From positions 54,396 to 118,395 of the forward strand of contig NZ_PDWL01000012.1 in NCBI RefSeq assembly GCF_010093185.1: a stretch of DNA of 64,000 bases. The letters are read 5' to 3'. Every line of letters begins with the position of its first letter. Positions within the stretch are counted from its first letter, which is position 1. A program made the position numbers and the translations under genes. This document shows positions 52,101 through 59,561 of the stretch, piece by piece. A model generated the notes under the pieces. That model saw only the letters and a list, made by a program, of their open reading frames with translations. It was not told the origin of the DNA and searched no databases. This DNA comes from Pseudoxanthomonas jiangsuensis. GTDB lineage: Bacteria; Pseudomonadota; Gammaproteobacteria; Xanthomonadales; Xanthomonadaceae.

Positions 52101-54146
52101 GTGGTAGTCGCGCAGCTCGCGCACCAGGGTGACCTTCAGCCCCTTGGCCGGCTGCGGCTTGCCCTGCGCGTCCACCCGCACCAGCTCGAAACGGGCGTTG
52201 GCGTTGGCATCGGCGCCGTCTTCCTCGTCGAACAGCGGGCGCACGCCGACCAGCGCCGGCGCCGGCCACAGCACCCTTTGCAGGCTGCGGTTGACCGGGC
52301 GGCCGCCGCTCTCGTGGACGCTGCCGGCCACGCGCACCCGCACGGGGGTGGCGGCCTTGGCGGCCTCCTCCGGCAGGGGCAGTTCGGCGACGATCCGTCC
52401 CTTGGGATCGAACTCGGTGTCGAGCGCGTCGCGCGGGTCGGTCGGCAGCTGCACCGTCGGATCGCCGAAGGAATAGCCGGGCAGTCCGTCCAGCGGCTGC
52501 CGCGCCACCGCCAGGGCCAGGGTCGCGGTGAAGCGGTTGCCGGCCGCCGGCGCGCCGTAGAGGTAGGCGGCGTCGGCCTGCAGCTTCAGCGCCTGGCCGG
52601 GCGCGAGCGTGTCCTGCCCCGGCGCGGACAGGTCCAGCTTCAGCCGCTCGGGCAGGAATTCCTCGATCCGCAGGCTCATGCCCTGGACCGCATCCTTGCC
52701 GGCCGGGTCGGTGCGGAATTCCACCTGCCAGCGCCCGGTCGGGGCATCGGCCGGGATCGCCTGCTCGAAGGCGTAGTAACCCTGCGCCCCTGGCTGCAGC
52801 CGGGTCTCGCGGAACACCCGGCCGTCGGGCTGCTTCAGCCGCAGGAACAGCGGCTGGGCCGCGCCTTGGTCCTTTCCACCCGCCGGCGCCGGCAAGGGCC
52901 TGCCGTCGCCATCGCGCAGCAGGGCGCTGATCCGCACCGTCTCGCCCGGCCGGTACAGGTCGCGGCCGGACCAGGCGAACACGTCGAACCCGGCCTGGGC
53001 GCGGCCGCTCACCGCGAACTCGGACAGGTCCAGAGCCGGCTGGTTGAACGGCAGCAGGGACACGTCCTTGCCGCGCCGGGCCACCAGCACCTGGCCGGCG
53101 TCCAGGGTGTAGTCCAGCAGGGCGTTGCCGTTGCCGTCGGTGGCCGACTTCAGCAGGGCCTCGCCCTTGGCGTCCAGTACCTTCAGCTCCACGCCCTTCA
53201 GCGCCGCGCCGTCGTGCAGCGAGGCCGCATGCACGTACAGGCTGTCGCGGTAGGCGCGCGCATGCAGGCCGATGTCGCTGACGCTGAAGAACGCGGTGTC
53301 GTACTGGTCGGAGAACTGGCCGACCCGGCGCAGCACCGCGAAGTACAGGCCCGGCTGCTGCAACTGGGCGATGTCCTGCACCGGCAGGTAGTTGAGCACC
53401 CGCTCGTTGCGCTCGCCGCCGAGCACGAAGCGGTTGAGGTAGACCGGCTCGGCCAGCTCGCGCAGGGGCGCCTGGCCGCTGTAGTCGCGGTCCAGCTCCC
53501 AGCCGCCGCGGCGGCCGCCGCGCTGGAACTGGGCGAAGAAGCGCGGCAGCTCCGCGTCGCGCACGCGCAGGAATTCCACGTCCACTTCCGGCACGTTGAC
53601 CGACACCACCGGCAGGCCGCGGCTCTCGCGCGCCGGCAGCACGCTGCCCTGCGAGGCGAAGCCGGCCACCGGGTCCAGCTCGCCGGTGTGCACGGTCTTC
53701 TTCAGCGGTGCGGAGAGCCGGCTGCCGTCGGCGGCCAGCAGCCCGGCGGCGACGGTCACGACGTAGTCGCGCGCCGGCTCGACGTAGGGATAGCGCAGGG
53801 TCTTGCCGTCGTCGGACAGCGACCAGCCGCTGCCCTCGCGCCCGGCAGGCTCGACCTGGATCAGCGCGTCGAAGTCCTGGGTGCCGACCAGAGGCCGCGA
53901 GAATTCCAGGGCGATGGCCAGCCTGCCGTCGGCCTGGTCGGGCCAGGCGCGGACCAGAGCGAAACCAGTGACTTCCTCGCGCTTGGCCTGCAGCTTCTCG
54001 CCGCCGACCTCGGGCAGCTGGCCGCCGGGATCGCGCCCGCAGCCCGCCAGCAGGGCCAGCACCGCCAGCACCGCCAGCACCGCCAGCAGCCACAGCATCG
54101 GCCGCATTCCACCCCGACCGCGTCCGCCCTTCCCTGCCGTCCGCAT
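49155..54146 (-). CDS. bacterial alpha-2-macroglobulin lipoprotein with thioester
   Basis: A 1663-residue periplasmic protease trap, close in length to E. coli YfhM/ECAM (1653). A basic start, hydrophobic Leu/Val/Ala repeat stretch and lipobox LLAGC give lipid anchoring. MG domains follow, then the alpha-2-macroglobulin core (GRDLYRPGETVRISALLRD; RTGYRAGETLKVTVTPPHAGKG). The thioester motif CAEQ is at C1186 in YPYGCAEQTTSKGY, nearly the E. coli position (C1187), so it should covalently trap attacking proteases. Such genes usually sit beside pbpC; none is adjacent here. Start could also be the ATG at 54107. Confidence 0.93.
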   Translation of the reverse strand: MRTAGKGGRGRGGMRPMLWLLAVLAVLAVLALLAGCGRDPGGQLPEVGGEKLQAKREEVTGFALVRAWPDQADGRLAIALEFSRPLVGTQDFDALIQVEPAGREGSGWSLSDDGKTLRYPYVEPARDYVVTVAAGLLAADGSRLSAPLKKTVHTGELDPVAGFASQGSVLPARESRGLPVVSVNVPEVDVEFLRVRDAELPRFFAQFQRGGRRGGWELDRDYSGQAPLRELAEPVYLNRFVLGGERNERVLNYLPVQDIAQLQQPGLYFAVLRRVGQFSDQYDTAFFSVSDIGLHARAYRDSLYVHAASLHDGAALKGVELKVLDAKGEALLKSATDGNGNALLDYTLDAGQVLVARRGKDVSLLPFNQPALDLSEFAVSGRAQAGFDVFAWSGRDLYRPGETVRISALLRDGDGRPLPAPAGGKDQGAAQPLFLRLKQPDGRVFRETRLQPGAQGYYAFEQAIPADAPTGRWQVEFRTDPAGKDAVQGMSLRIEEFLPERLKLDLSAPGQDTLAPGQALKLQADAAYLYGAPAAGNRFTATLALAVARQPLDGLPGYSFGDPTVQLPTDPRDALDTEFDPKGRIVAELPLPEEAAKAATPVRVRVAGSVHESGGRPVNRSLQRVLWPAPALVGVRPLFDEEDGADANANARFELVRVDAQGKPQPAKGLKVTLVRELRDYHWRHDDGSGWDYDFTSRFENVETRTVDAGATAARFDFPVEWGEYRVDVLDPATGLTMRYPFRAGWSWGDDNRGADARPDKVKLALDRTGYRAGETLKVTVTPPHAGKGVLLVESDRLLYVHEIELRGQDGKAAQTFEIPVTADWERHDVYVTALVFRGGSASSQVTPARAVGVAHVPMRRAERTVAVGLKLPAQMRPQKDLPVTVSAPQLAGQAAHVTVSAVDVGILNITRFPVPDAAAHFFAQRRLATDAYDVYGRVIESFAGGQARLRFGGDMALEALPQARRPTARVQTVDLFSGPVQLDAQGNARVKLAVPDFNGTLRVSALVYADERYGKRDGEVLVRAPVVAEAGMPRVMAPGDRGTVSLDVQNFSGKAGEFRVRVDGEGPLAVAEGERRLRLDDQAKATLEFPLSALPGHAVGKVRVRVDGGGYAVDRRYELPVRAAWPGVVRVQTRVLEDGASLALDAAMAEGLIAETVDLRLRITASPPIPFASALQGLLDYPYGCAEQTTSKGYAALLMDADTARRLGVPGLDAAARRARMEGALGRLAAMQSGSGHFSMWGGDGGDTEPALTPYIADFLLDAREAGFAVPEGVLQKALDRLSEDLLSGGAQFYGRDHREHLRFANRAYAGYVLARVERAPLGTLRALYDQEKGQSLTGLPLVQLGLALAMQGDAKRGAAAIAEGFARDPDKRPPYLGDYSSTVRDGALMIALLHERGRADARYDARAVDLARALQSRRDAGSGQLWLSTQEQMALARLGRTLEAGDGRKVAGRYGEGGAVQALEPAAAFARSLDHAALLRGARFEAQGGPYYASIEVAGIPRQPPAEDKRRVGVVRDWFLPDGKPWKGGSLKEGQALVVRLTVQAEASMPDALVTDLLPAGLEAENLNLGDGSQWEGVQVEGVTLSERGGEAEIRHEQYRDDRYVAALALDAGRTARLFYLVRAVTPGTYVVPPPQAEDMYQPTLRGTGVSRPATVTVVQP

Positions 54147-54186
54147 GCGCCTGCGCTCCCTGTCCGGATCGGAAGGAAGTATAGGC

Positions 54187-55701
54187 TCAGTCCGCCCTGC
54201 GCCCGGCCAGGGCGGCGGCCACCGCCTCGAACAGGCGGTGCATGTCCAGCGGCCGCGGCAGCCTTTGCAGCGGCAGCGACGCCGGCACCAGCGCCGGGTC
54301 GAACGGCGACTCCGGATCCTCGATCACGATCGCCGGGCCGGCATAGCCGGACTCGTGCATGGTCGAAAGCAGGGCCTCGGCCGGGAACAGGGAGATGCCG
54401 CTGTCGACGACCACCGCGTCCGGGGCGCCGGCCTCGGCCCAGGCGCGCAAAGCCGCGGCGCCGTCGGCCGCCAGTTCGGTCCGGTAACCCTGGCTGGTCA
54501 GGGCATTGCCGACCAGCGACAGCCGCGCGCCCTCGCGGAACACCAGCAACAGGCGCTCGCCGTGGCCCACGGCCGCCGCCTGGCGCTGGACCTCGGCCTC
54601 TTCCTCCTCGACCGGCAAGGGCAGCCACAGTTCGAAGCAGGTGCCCTGCCCCGGCGTGCTCGCCACCTCGATCCGGCCGCCCATGCCCTCGACGATGCGC
54701 CGGCAGGACACCAGGCCCAGGCCGGTGCCGTTGGCCTTGGTGGTGAAGAACGGGGTGAACAGCTGGGCCAGGATCTGCGGATCCATGCCGTTGCCGGTGT
54801 CGGCCACCCGCAGCCGGACCTGGCCGTCGACCGCGTCGGCGCTCAGCTCCAGCCGGCCGCCGTCGGGCATGGCCTGGATCGCGTTGAGCGAGAGATTGAG
54901 CAGGCACTGCTGCATCTCGGTGTAGTTGCCCTCCACTCCCAGCTCGGGGTCGGACAGGCTCACCTGCAGCTGGACCTGGCGCGGCATGCTGCCCTTGAGC
55001 AGCAGCTGCACCGCGTGGAACAGGTCGGCCAGGCGGAAGTGCTCGCTGGCCCGGCGCGAGCCGCGCACGAACGACAGCATCGACTCGGCCATCTCGTGGC
55101 CGCGGCGGCCGCACTCGGCCACCACCGAGGCCAGCTGGTGCAGGCGCGGATCGTCGCTGCGCTGGGCGATCAGGTCGGGCACGATCAGCAGGGGCTGGAG
55201 GATGTTGCGCAGGTCGTGGCTCAGGCCGGCGGCGAGCAGGGACAGGCTTTCCAGCCGCTGGCTGCGCATCAGCTCCTGTTCGACCCGCTGGCGCTCGGCC
55301 TCGATCTTGGCCTCGCGCAGGGCCCGCTCCACCGCTACCGGCAAGCGCGCACTGCTGTGCTTGAGGATGTAGTCGCTGGCGCCCTCGCGCAAAGCCGCCA
55401 CCGCCACGTCCTCGCCGATGGTGCCGGAGACGAAGATGAAGGGGATGACGTGCGAATGCTCGCGGACGATCGCCAGGGCCTCGTGCCCGGAGAACCCCGG
55501 CATGCTCAGGTCCGACAGCACGATGTCGGGCCGGAAGGCCTGCAGCGCCTGGCGCAGCCCGGCCGCGTCCTCCACCCGCAGGAAGTCGGCATTGAGGTGC
55601 GCGTCCTCCAGCTGGAACTGGATCAGCTCCGCGTCCTCGGCCGAATCCTCGACGAACAGGACCCGGACCTTGGCGTCCTGGCTGATGGCGCGCAGCGGCA
55701 T
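54187..55701 (-). CDS. receiver-histidine kinase with degenerate C-terminal receiver
   Basis: A 504-residue soluble signalling protein. A receiver (about 12-130) with ED at 18-19 and D64 in VLSDLSMPGFSG is joined to a HisKA-like helix pair (H162 in AAGLSHDLRNILQP) and an ATPase domain (NLSLNAIQAMPDGG, ADTGNGM, TKANGTGLGL). A second receiver-like region (about 380-500) has lost the N-terminal acidic pocket (LLLVFREGARL) but keeps VVVDSGIS. It starts 4 bp after the single-receiver gene, so phosphate may pass from the upstream kinase through that receiver to this one (inference). Confidence 0.86.
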   Translation of the reverse strand: MPLRAISQDAKVRVLFVEDSAEDAELIQFQLEDAHLNADFLRVEDAAGLRQALQAFRPDIVLSDLSMPGFSGHEALAIVREHSHVIPFIFVSGTIGEDVAVAALREGASDYILKHSSARLPVAVERALREAKIEAERQRVEQELMRSQRLESLSLLAAGLSHDLRNILQPLLIVPDLIAQRSDDPRLHQLASVVAECGRRGHEMAESMLSFVRGSRRASEHFRLADLFHAVQLLLKGSMPRQVQLQVSLSDPELGVEGNYTEMQQCLLNLSLNAIQAMPDGGRLELSADAVDGQVRLRVADTGNGMDPQILAQLFTPFFTTKANGTGLGLVSCRRIVEGMGGRIEVASTPGQGTCFELWLPLPVEEEEAEVQRQAAAVGHGERLLLVFREGARLSLVGNALTSQGYRTELAADGAAALRAWAEAGAPDAVVVDSGISLFPAEALLSTMHESGYAGPAIVIEDPESPFDPALVPASLPLQRLPRPLDMHRLFEAVAAALAGRRAD

Positions 55702-55705
55702 CGGC

Positions 55706-56149
55706 TCAGCCTTCGCCGTTGGCCGTGGTGTTGATCACCGCCCAGAACTTGCCGAGCGTCTTCACCGCGCCGAAGAACTGGTCGACGTCCACCGGCTTGA
55801 CCACGTAGGCGTTCACGCCCAGGTCCCAGCTGCGGGCCAGGTCGCTCTCCTCGCGCGAGGACGACAGGATCACCACCGGCAGGCGCCGGTACTGCTCGCT
55901 CGAGCGCAGCCTCTGCAGCACCTCCAGCCCGTCCATGCGCGGCATCTTGATGTCCAGCAGGAGCACCGCCGGCTCCTCGTCCGGGCGGTCGGCGAAGCGG
56001 CCCTTGCGCTCCAGGTATTCCATCGCCTCCACCCCGTCCTCGACGTGGACGATCGGGTTGGCCAGGTTCGCTTCGCGCAGGGCGTCGATCGCCATCTCGG
56101 CGTCGGCGGGGCTGTCTTCGGCCAGCAGGATGGTGCGGATGGCGCTCAT
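55706..56149 (-). CDS. stand-alone receiver protein, Rcp1-like
   Basis: A 147-residue single-domain response regulator. Acidic pocket ED at 11-12, phospho-acceptor D66 in VLLLDIKMPRMDG, ILSSSREESD and the lysine in AYVVKPVD are all present. The insertion ERKGRFADRPDEEP before the phospho-strand is typical of Rcp1-type receivers that partner phytochrome-like kinases. No output domain is present. Its ATG overlaps the upstream kinase stop by 4 bp (ATGA), so the kinase is probably its donor. Confidence 0.9.
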   Translation of the reverse strand: MSAIRTILLAEDSPADAEMAIDALREANLANPIVHVEDGVEAMEYLERKGRFADRPDEEPAVLLLDIKMPRMDGLEVLQRLRSSEQYRRLPVVILSSSREESDLARSWDLGVNAYVVKPVDVDQFFGAVKTLGKFWAVINTTANGEG

Positions 56150-58002
56150 GCGTTCAGGCTTCCTTGGTGGATGACGGCGTCCTGCGACGGCGGCAGGACG
56201 AAATGGAACGTGGCGCCCCGGTCGGGCTCGGACTCGGCCCAGATGCGGCCGCCGTGGCGGGCCAGCACCCGGCGCACGCTGGCCAGGCCGATGCCCGTGC
56301 CCGGGTAGTCGCTGGCCTTGTGCAGGCGCTGGAACACGCCGAACAGCTTGCCGGCGTAGTCCATGTCGAAGCCCACGCCGTTGTCGCGGACGGTGAAATG
56401 GTGGCCGCCGTCGTCGGTCGGCTGGTGCGAGACCTCGACCACCGCCGGCTCGCGCCGGGCCGAATACTTGACCGCGTTGCCCAGCAGGTTCAGCCAGAGC
56501 TGGCGCATCATGTTCTCGTCCGCCACCAGGATCGGCAGCGGCGCGATCTTCCATTCGATCCGGTGCGCCGTCACCCCGGCCTCCTCGGCGTCGGTGGCGC
56601 GGTTGGCATCCAGCACGGCGCGGGTTTCCTCCACCAGCGACTGCATGTCCACCGCCTGCAGCTTCAGCGCGCTGCGGCCCAGGCGGGAATAGACCAGCAG
56701 GTCGTCGATCAGGGTCGACATCCGCCGTGCGGAACCTCCGATCACCTCCAGGTAATGCCGTCCCCGTTCGTCCAGCTGCTCACCCAGGTGGCGCGAGAGC
56801 TTGTCGGCGAATCCTGCCACATGCCGCAACGGCGCACGCAGGTCGTGGGACACCGAGTAGCTGAACGCTTCAAGTTCGCGGTTGACCTCGGTCACCTGTT
56901 CGACCTTGCCCTCCAGCTGCCGGTTGAGGTCGGCGATCCTTTGCTGGGCGGCCTTCTGCGCGCTGATGTCGCTGACGGTCATCAGCACCACCTCGTCGTC
57001 GCGGTCGGGCAGCTGCATGCGCCGGGCGTTGATCAGCATGGTCCGGCTCTGGCCGTCGGCGGTGCGCTGCAGGTGCTCGTAGTCCCACAGCTCGCGGCCG
57101 CGGGTGAGCACGTCGGACAGGCGCTGGCGGATCACCGGGTCGCGCCAGGCGCCGGTCCCGATCTCCTCCAGCCTGGCATGCGGCCCGGCCGGGGTTTCCT
57201 CGCCGGCATAGAGCTCGTCGAAGGCGGCGTTCTGCATCAGCACCCGCTGCGCCGAATCCAGCAGCACGATCGGCTCGCGCACGGTCTGGACCACCGCCAG
57301 CGCGCGTTCGCTGGCGCGGCGCAGCTCGGTTTCCGAGCCGCTGCGGCGCTGTTCCATCCGGTACAGCAGGTAGATCACCCCGCCCATCAGCGCCAGCTGG
57401 CCCAGCAGCGCGGCCAGGCTCAGCCAGCGCACCCGAGACCTCTGCACGTCGGCATAGGCCGCGCGCTCGGCCAGCAGGGACTGCTCGTTGCCGAGGAAGT
57501 CCTCGAACAGGTCGCGCACCTGGTAGCGGCCGTACAGCTCGTCGACCAGGTCCGCGCGCCTGGCCGGCTCCACGCCCATGGCCAGGCGCCGGGCCACGTC
57601 CACCCGACGCTCGATCAGGGTCTGCAGGCGACCGATCAGGACCTGCTGCCCGGGATTATCCCGGCTCATCCGGGTCAGCGCCTGCAACTGCGGGTCGACC
57701 CGGGCGATGGTCGCTTCCAGCCGCTCCTGCAGCCGCGACGTGCCGGCGCCGGTGGCGAGCGCCAGGCCGAGCGAGTCGATCTCGCGGATCAGCGCCTCAA
57801 GGCGGTGGGTAGCCGCCTCCACCTCGTGGGTATGACGGACCCAGCGATCCGCCTCTTGGCTGTTGGACGACCAAAGCCGGACCAGCAGGTAAGGCACCAG
57901 CAGGATCAGGAGCACCGCCGAGATCAGCAACGGCAGGCGCCAGCGGACATAGGAAGTGGTGACGCTGTCCTGCAAGGACGCACGCTCCGTAGGTGAGGCC
58001 AT
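56146..58002 (-). CDS. membrane sensor histidine kinase (CHASE3-like, PAS, HisKA)
   Basis: A 618-residue kinase. Transmembrane helices at about 24-42 and 192-214 enclose a helical periplasmic domain resembling CHASE3. A PAS domain (about 228-345, REPIVLLDSAQRVLMQNAAFDELY) is followed by a coiled coil, HisKA with H386 in SYSVSHDLRAPLRHVAGF and an ATPase domain (WLNLLGNAVKYS, RDNGVGFDMDYAGKLFGVFQRLH, GTGIGLASVRRVLARHGG). The FGVFQRLH box is that of phytochrome-like kinases, though no chromophore domain is present. It is first of three overlapping signalling genes. Confidence 0.9.
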   Translation of the reverse strand: MASPTERASLQDSVTTSYVRWRLPLLISAVLLILLVPYLLVRLWSSNSQEADRWVRHTHEVEAATHRLEALIREIDSLGLALATGAGTSRLQERLEATIARVDPQLQALTRMSRDNPGQQVLIGRLQTLIERRVDVARRLAMGVEPARRADLVDELYGRYQVRDLFEDFLGNEQSLLAERAAYADVQRSRVRWLSLAALLGQLALMGGVIYLLYRMEQRRSGSETELRRASERALAVVQTVREPIVLLDSAQRVLMQNAAFDELYAGEETPAGPHARLEEIGTGAWRDPVIRQRLSDVLTRGRELWDYEHLQRTADGQSRTMLINARRMQLPDRDDEVVLMTVSDISAQKAAQQRIADLNRQLEGKVEQVTEVNRELEAFSYSVSHDLRAPLRHVAGFADKLSRHLGEQLDERGRHYLEVIGGSARRMSTLIDDLLVYSRLGRSALKLQAVDMQSLVEETRAVLDANRATDAEEAGVTAHRIEWKIAPLPILVADENMMRQLWLNLLGNAVKYSARREPAVVEVSHQPTDDGGHHFTVRDNGVGFDMDYAGKLFGVFQRLHKASDYPGTGIGLASVRRVLARHGGRIWAESEPDRGATFHFVLPPSQDAVIHQGSLNA

Positions 58003-58086
58003 GGGCCGGGACCGGATGATGATGCCTGCGCCGGCGGTGCCTTGTCAGCCCGTTCCGCCGCGGCGGCAGCAGGGCCCGGAAACGGC

Positions 58087-58114
58087 GAAGGGCCGGCTGC
58101 GGAGCCGGCCCTTC
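58087..58114 (-). terminator. strong hairpin downstream of the tRNA-Val remnant
   Basis: GAAGGGCCGGCT, loop GCGG and AGCCGGCCCTTC form a perfect 12-bp stem. On the minus strand it lies 10 bp past the CCA end of the tRNA-Val fragment, where a tRNA terminator would be expected. There is no long T-run. Confidence 0.55.
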
Positions 58115-58124
58115 GTGCGCGATC

Positions 58125-58169
58125 TGGTGGGCGGTGCAGGGATCGAACCTGCGACCCTTGCCGTGTGAA
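58125..58169 (-). other. 3' half of tRNA-Val(CAC): probable attachment site of an integrated island
   Basis: On the minus strand these 45 bp read from anticodon loop TTCACAC through the anticodon 3' arm, variable loop, T-arm (GCAGGTTCGATCCCTGC) and acceptor 3' strand to an encoded CCA. The 5' half is missing: sequence beyond 58169 does not form D-arm or acceptor. Such 3'-half copies are left when tyrosine-recombinase elements integrate in a tRNA gene. The 3' end points to the chromosomal kinase operon, so the element lies to the right and the intact tRNA beyond the window. Confidence 0.85.
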
Positions 58170-58402
58170 CCCGGCCAAACCACTTCCAACCCATTGAATC
58201 AACACACAATTCAAGGCCGGCGGGATTGCCTAAGCCCCTGCTCCATAAGGAACAATTGCACCTTACCACACCTCGTGGGAACTACCAGGACCTGAGAGGA
58301 ATTTCGGCGCAGTGGTGCGTTCTTGGTGCGTCCTGCAACGCCAATCGCAACGAATGCGAGCGCAACGTTCGCCCTCCTGAAAGACGTTGCGAGGGTGAGA
58401 TC
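58170..58402. other. non-coding island edge with paired direct repeats
   Basis: No supported gene. The octamer TGGTGCGT occurs at 58313-58320 and again at 58324-58331, an 11-bp period. The position, about 150 bp inside the tRNA-derived att site, would suit recombinase arm-type or excisionase binding sites. No integrase gene is seen here, so if one exists it lies at the other end. Confidence 0.4.
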
Positions 58403-58708
58403 CTAGCCGCCCACCTGCATGCCGGAAAGCCGGGCAATGGCCGCTATCCCCGCCTCCATCCGGTCACGCGCGGACGGGTTGGCAGAGTGCACGCGAATCA
58501 CCGGTGGATTGAAGCCGCGCAGGGCCACGGCCTCCTCGATCCAGGCAATCACGTCGTATCCGGTACCACGCCGGTCATCCCCCAGGTCATGATCAAGGCT
58601 GATCTCGGTGACCTGCCCTCCCTCCAGGAGCGAAACGGCCTCCTCTGGCCAGTACACCCGGACCCAGCCCTCGGGTGTCGGCCTTTCGTCGTCCAGATAA
58701 ACGCGCAT
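58403..58708 (-). CDS. cyclic-phosphate processing receiver-like domain protein
   Basis: A 101-residue protein of the family annotated as 'cyclic-phosphate processing receiver domain'. Conserved blocks are MRVYLDDERPTPEGWVRV at the N-terminus, VTEISLDHDLGDDRRGTGYDVIAWIEEA in the centre and HSANPSARDRMEAGI at the end. The fold is related to receiver domains, but the LDDERP, LDHDLG and HSANP motifs point to an enzyme-like site. Members are predicted from comparative genomics to act on cyclic phosphates, perhaps in RNA or nucleotide repair, without firm experiments. It is the first gene inside the island. Confidence 0.85.
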   Translation of the reverse strand: MRVYLDDERPTPEGWVRVYWPEEAVSLLEGGQVTEISLDHDLGDDRRGTGYDVIAWIEEAVALRGFNPPVIRVHSANPSARDRMEAGIAAIARLSGMQVGG

Positions 58709-58791
58709 GAATAGCTCTCAAGCTCGATCGGGGTCAGCCCGGAAAGTCTCCATCATCCAACGCCCCACTTTTTCGGACTTTATAGCTTCCG

Positions 58792-59202
58792 CCGGTACGG
58801 CTCAGCGGGAGCAGGTCAATTCATCTGGCGGTGGACGCCCATGGCTTGCCCATCGAGTTTGAAATCACGGGAGGCCAAATCAATGACTGCACTCAGGCAC
58901 CCACATTGATTTCCAAGCTCCCAGCGGCAGAAACCATCGTTGCGGATAAGGGCTATGACAGCGAGAGAATCCGAGAGCAAGTTGAGCGACAAGGGGCCAA
59001 GGCTGTGATCCCGAGGAAGCGTAACTCTGTGAAAGGCAACGCGAATCTGGACAGAGGCCTGTACCGCAATCGCCACCTGGTGGAAAACGCTTTCGCCCGG
59101 CTGAAGCACTACCGGGCGGTGGCCTCTCGATTCGACAAGCTCAAGAGAAACTACGAGAGCGTGGTGGCCATGGCCTGCGCCTTCCTATGGTTGCCCATGT
59201 AA
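58792..59202 (+). pseudogene. C-terminal remnant of an IS5-family (IS427-like) transposase
   Basis: About 130 residues of a DDE transposase. SIHLAVDAHGLPIEFEITGGQINDC holds the first catalytic Asp region, IVADKGYDSERIREQVE the second Asp, and RNRHLVENAFARLKHYRAVASRFDK the Glu. The upstream third, with the ORF start and helix-turn-helix, is missing; in-frame sequence before 58810 stops resembling the family. It is therefore non-functional. A terminal-repeat-like sequence follows the stop. Confidence 0.88.
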
Positions 59203-59217
59203 AACGGCAACAGACCC
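59203..59217 (+). repeat. probable right terminal inverted repeat of the IS5 remnant
   Basis: AACGGCAACAGACCC directly follows the transposase stop. Its complement GGGTCTGTTGCCGTT looks like the GGGTCTGTTGC-type ends of IS427-group elements. The matching left end is not found, in line with truncation. Confidence 0.55.
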
Positions 59218-59301
59218 TAGAGGCTAGAAGTCGAACCCTGCTTTTCCTCTAGCTCCAATAGCGCTGTCTCTCTGGCACAATCTGCACCCCAACGAATATC
59301 C

Positions 59302-59336
59302 GCTTCAGGCTTCCAGCTTGAGGCTTACGGCTTGAA
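59302..59336 (+). repeat. five 7-bp GCTTNNN units
   Basis: GCTT recurs at 59302, 59309, 59316, 59323 and 59330 with an exact 7-bp period, the three other bases varying (CAG, CCA, GAG, ACG, GAA). It ends 5 bp before the truncated nth start codon. Confidence 0.75.
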
Positions 59337-59341
59337 AACCC

Positions 59342-59488
59342 ATGAACGCAGAAAAACGCCGGGAAATCTTTCGTCGCTTCCACGAGGACAACTCCGAGCC
59401 CAAGACCGAGCTGGCCTACAGCACGCCGTTCGAGCTGCTGATCGCGGTGATCCTTTCGGCGCAGGCGCACGTGCGGCTCCACAAATAA
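59342..59488 (+). pseudogene. nth: 5' fragment of endonuclease III
   Basis: The first ~42 codons match endonuclease III (MNAEKRREIFRRFHEDN, then AYSTPFELLIAVILSAQA). The family then continues with a TDV..VNK..R motif, but here it switches to HVRLHK and a stop at 59486. The helix-hairpin-helix, catalytic Lys/Asp and Fe-S cysteines are gone, so no glycosylase can be made. The breakpoint near 59467 marks the edge of the mercury module. Whether an intact nth exists elsewhere is unknown. Confidence 0.88.
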
Positions 59489-59561
59489 TTGGGTATCCGG
59501 ATTTTAGTGTGGGACGACAGCTAAAGCACTTGCTTGTCTGACTGTTCTTGCTTGTAGGTTT

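Noticed and set aside
49347..54746. Very long open frame on the plus strand (1799 codons) opposite the alpha-2-macroglobulin gene
   Set aside because: It is antisense to a protein with clear domains and a thioester motif. Its translation is rich in Arg, Ala, Gly, His and Gln with no recognisable domain, as expected from GC-rich codon bias.
58125..58215. A complete functional tRNA gene
   Set aside because: Only the half from anticodon loop to CCA matches. The sequence beyond 58169 cannot form the D-arm or the acceptor 5' strand.
58226..58714. Plus-strand ORF of 162 codons over the cyclic-phosphate receiver gene
   Set aside because: It has no recognisable domain and overlaps the well-conserved minus-strand protein.
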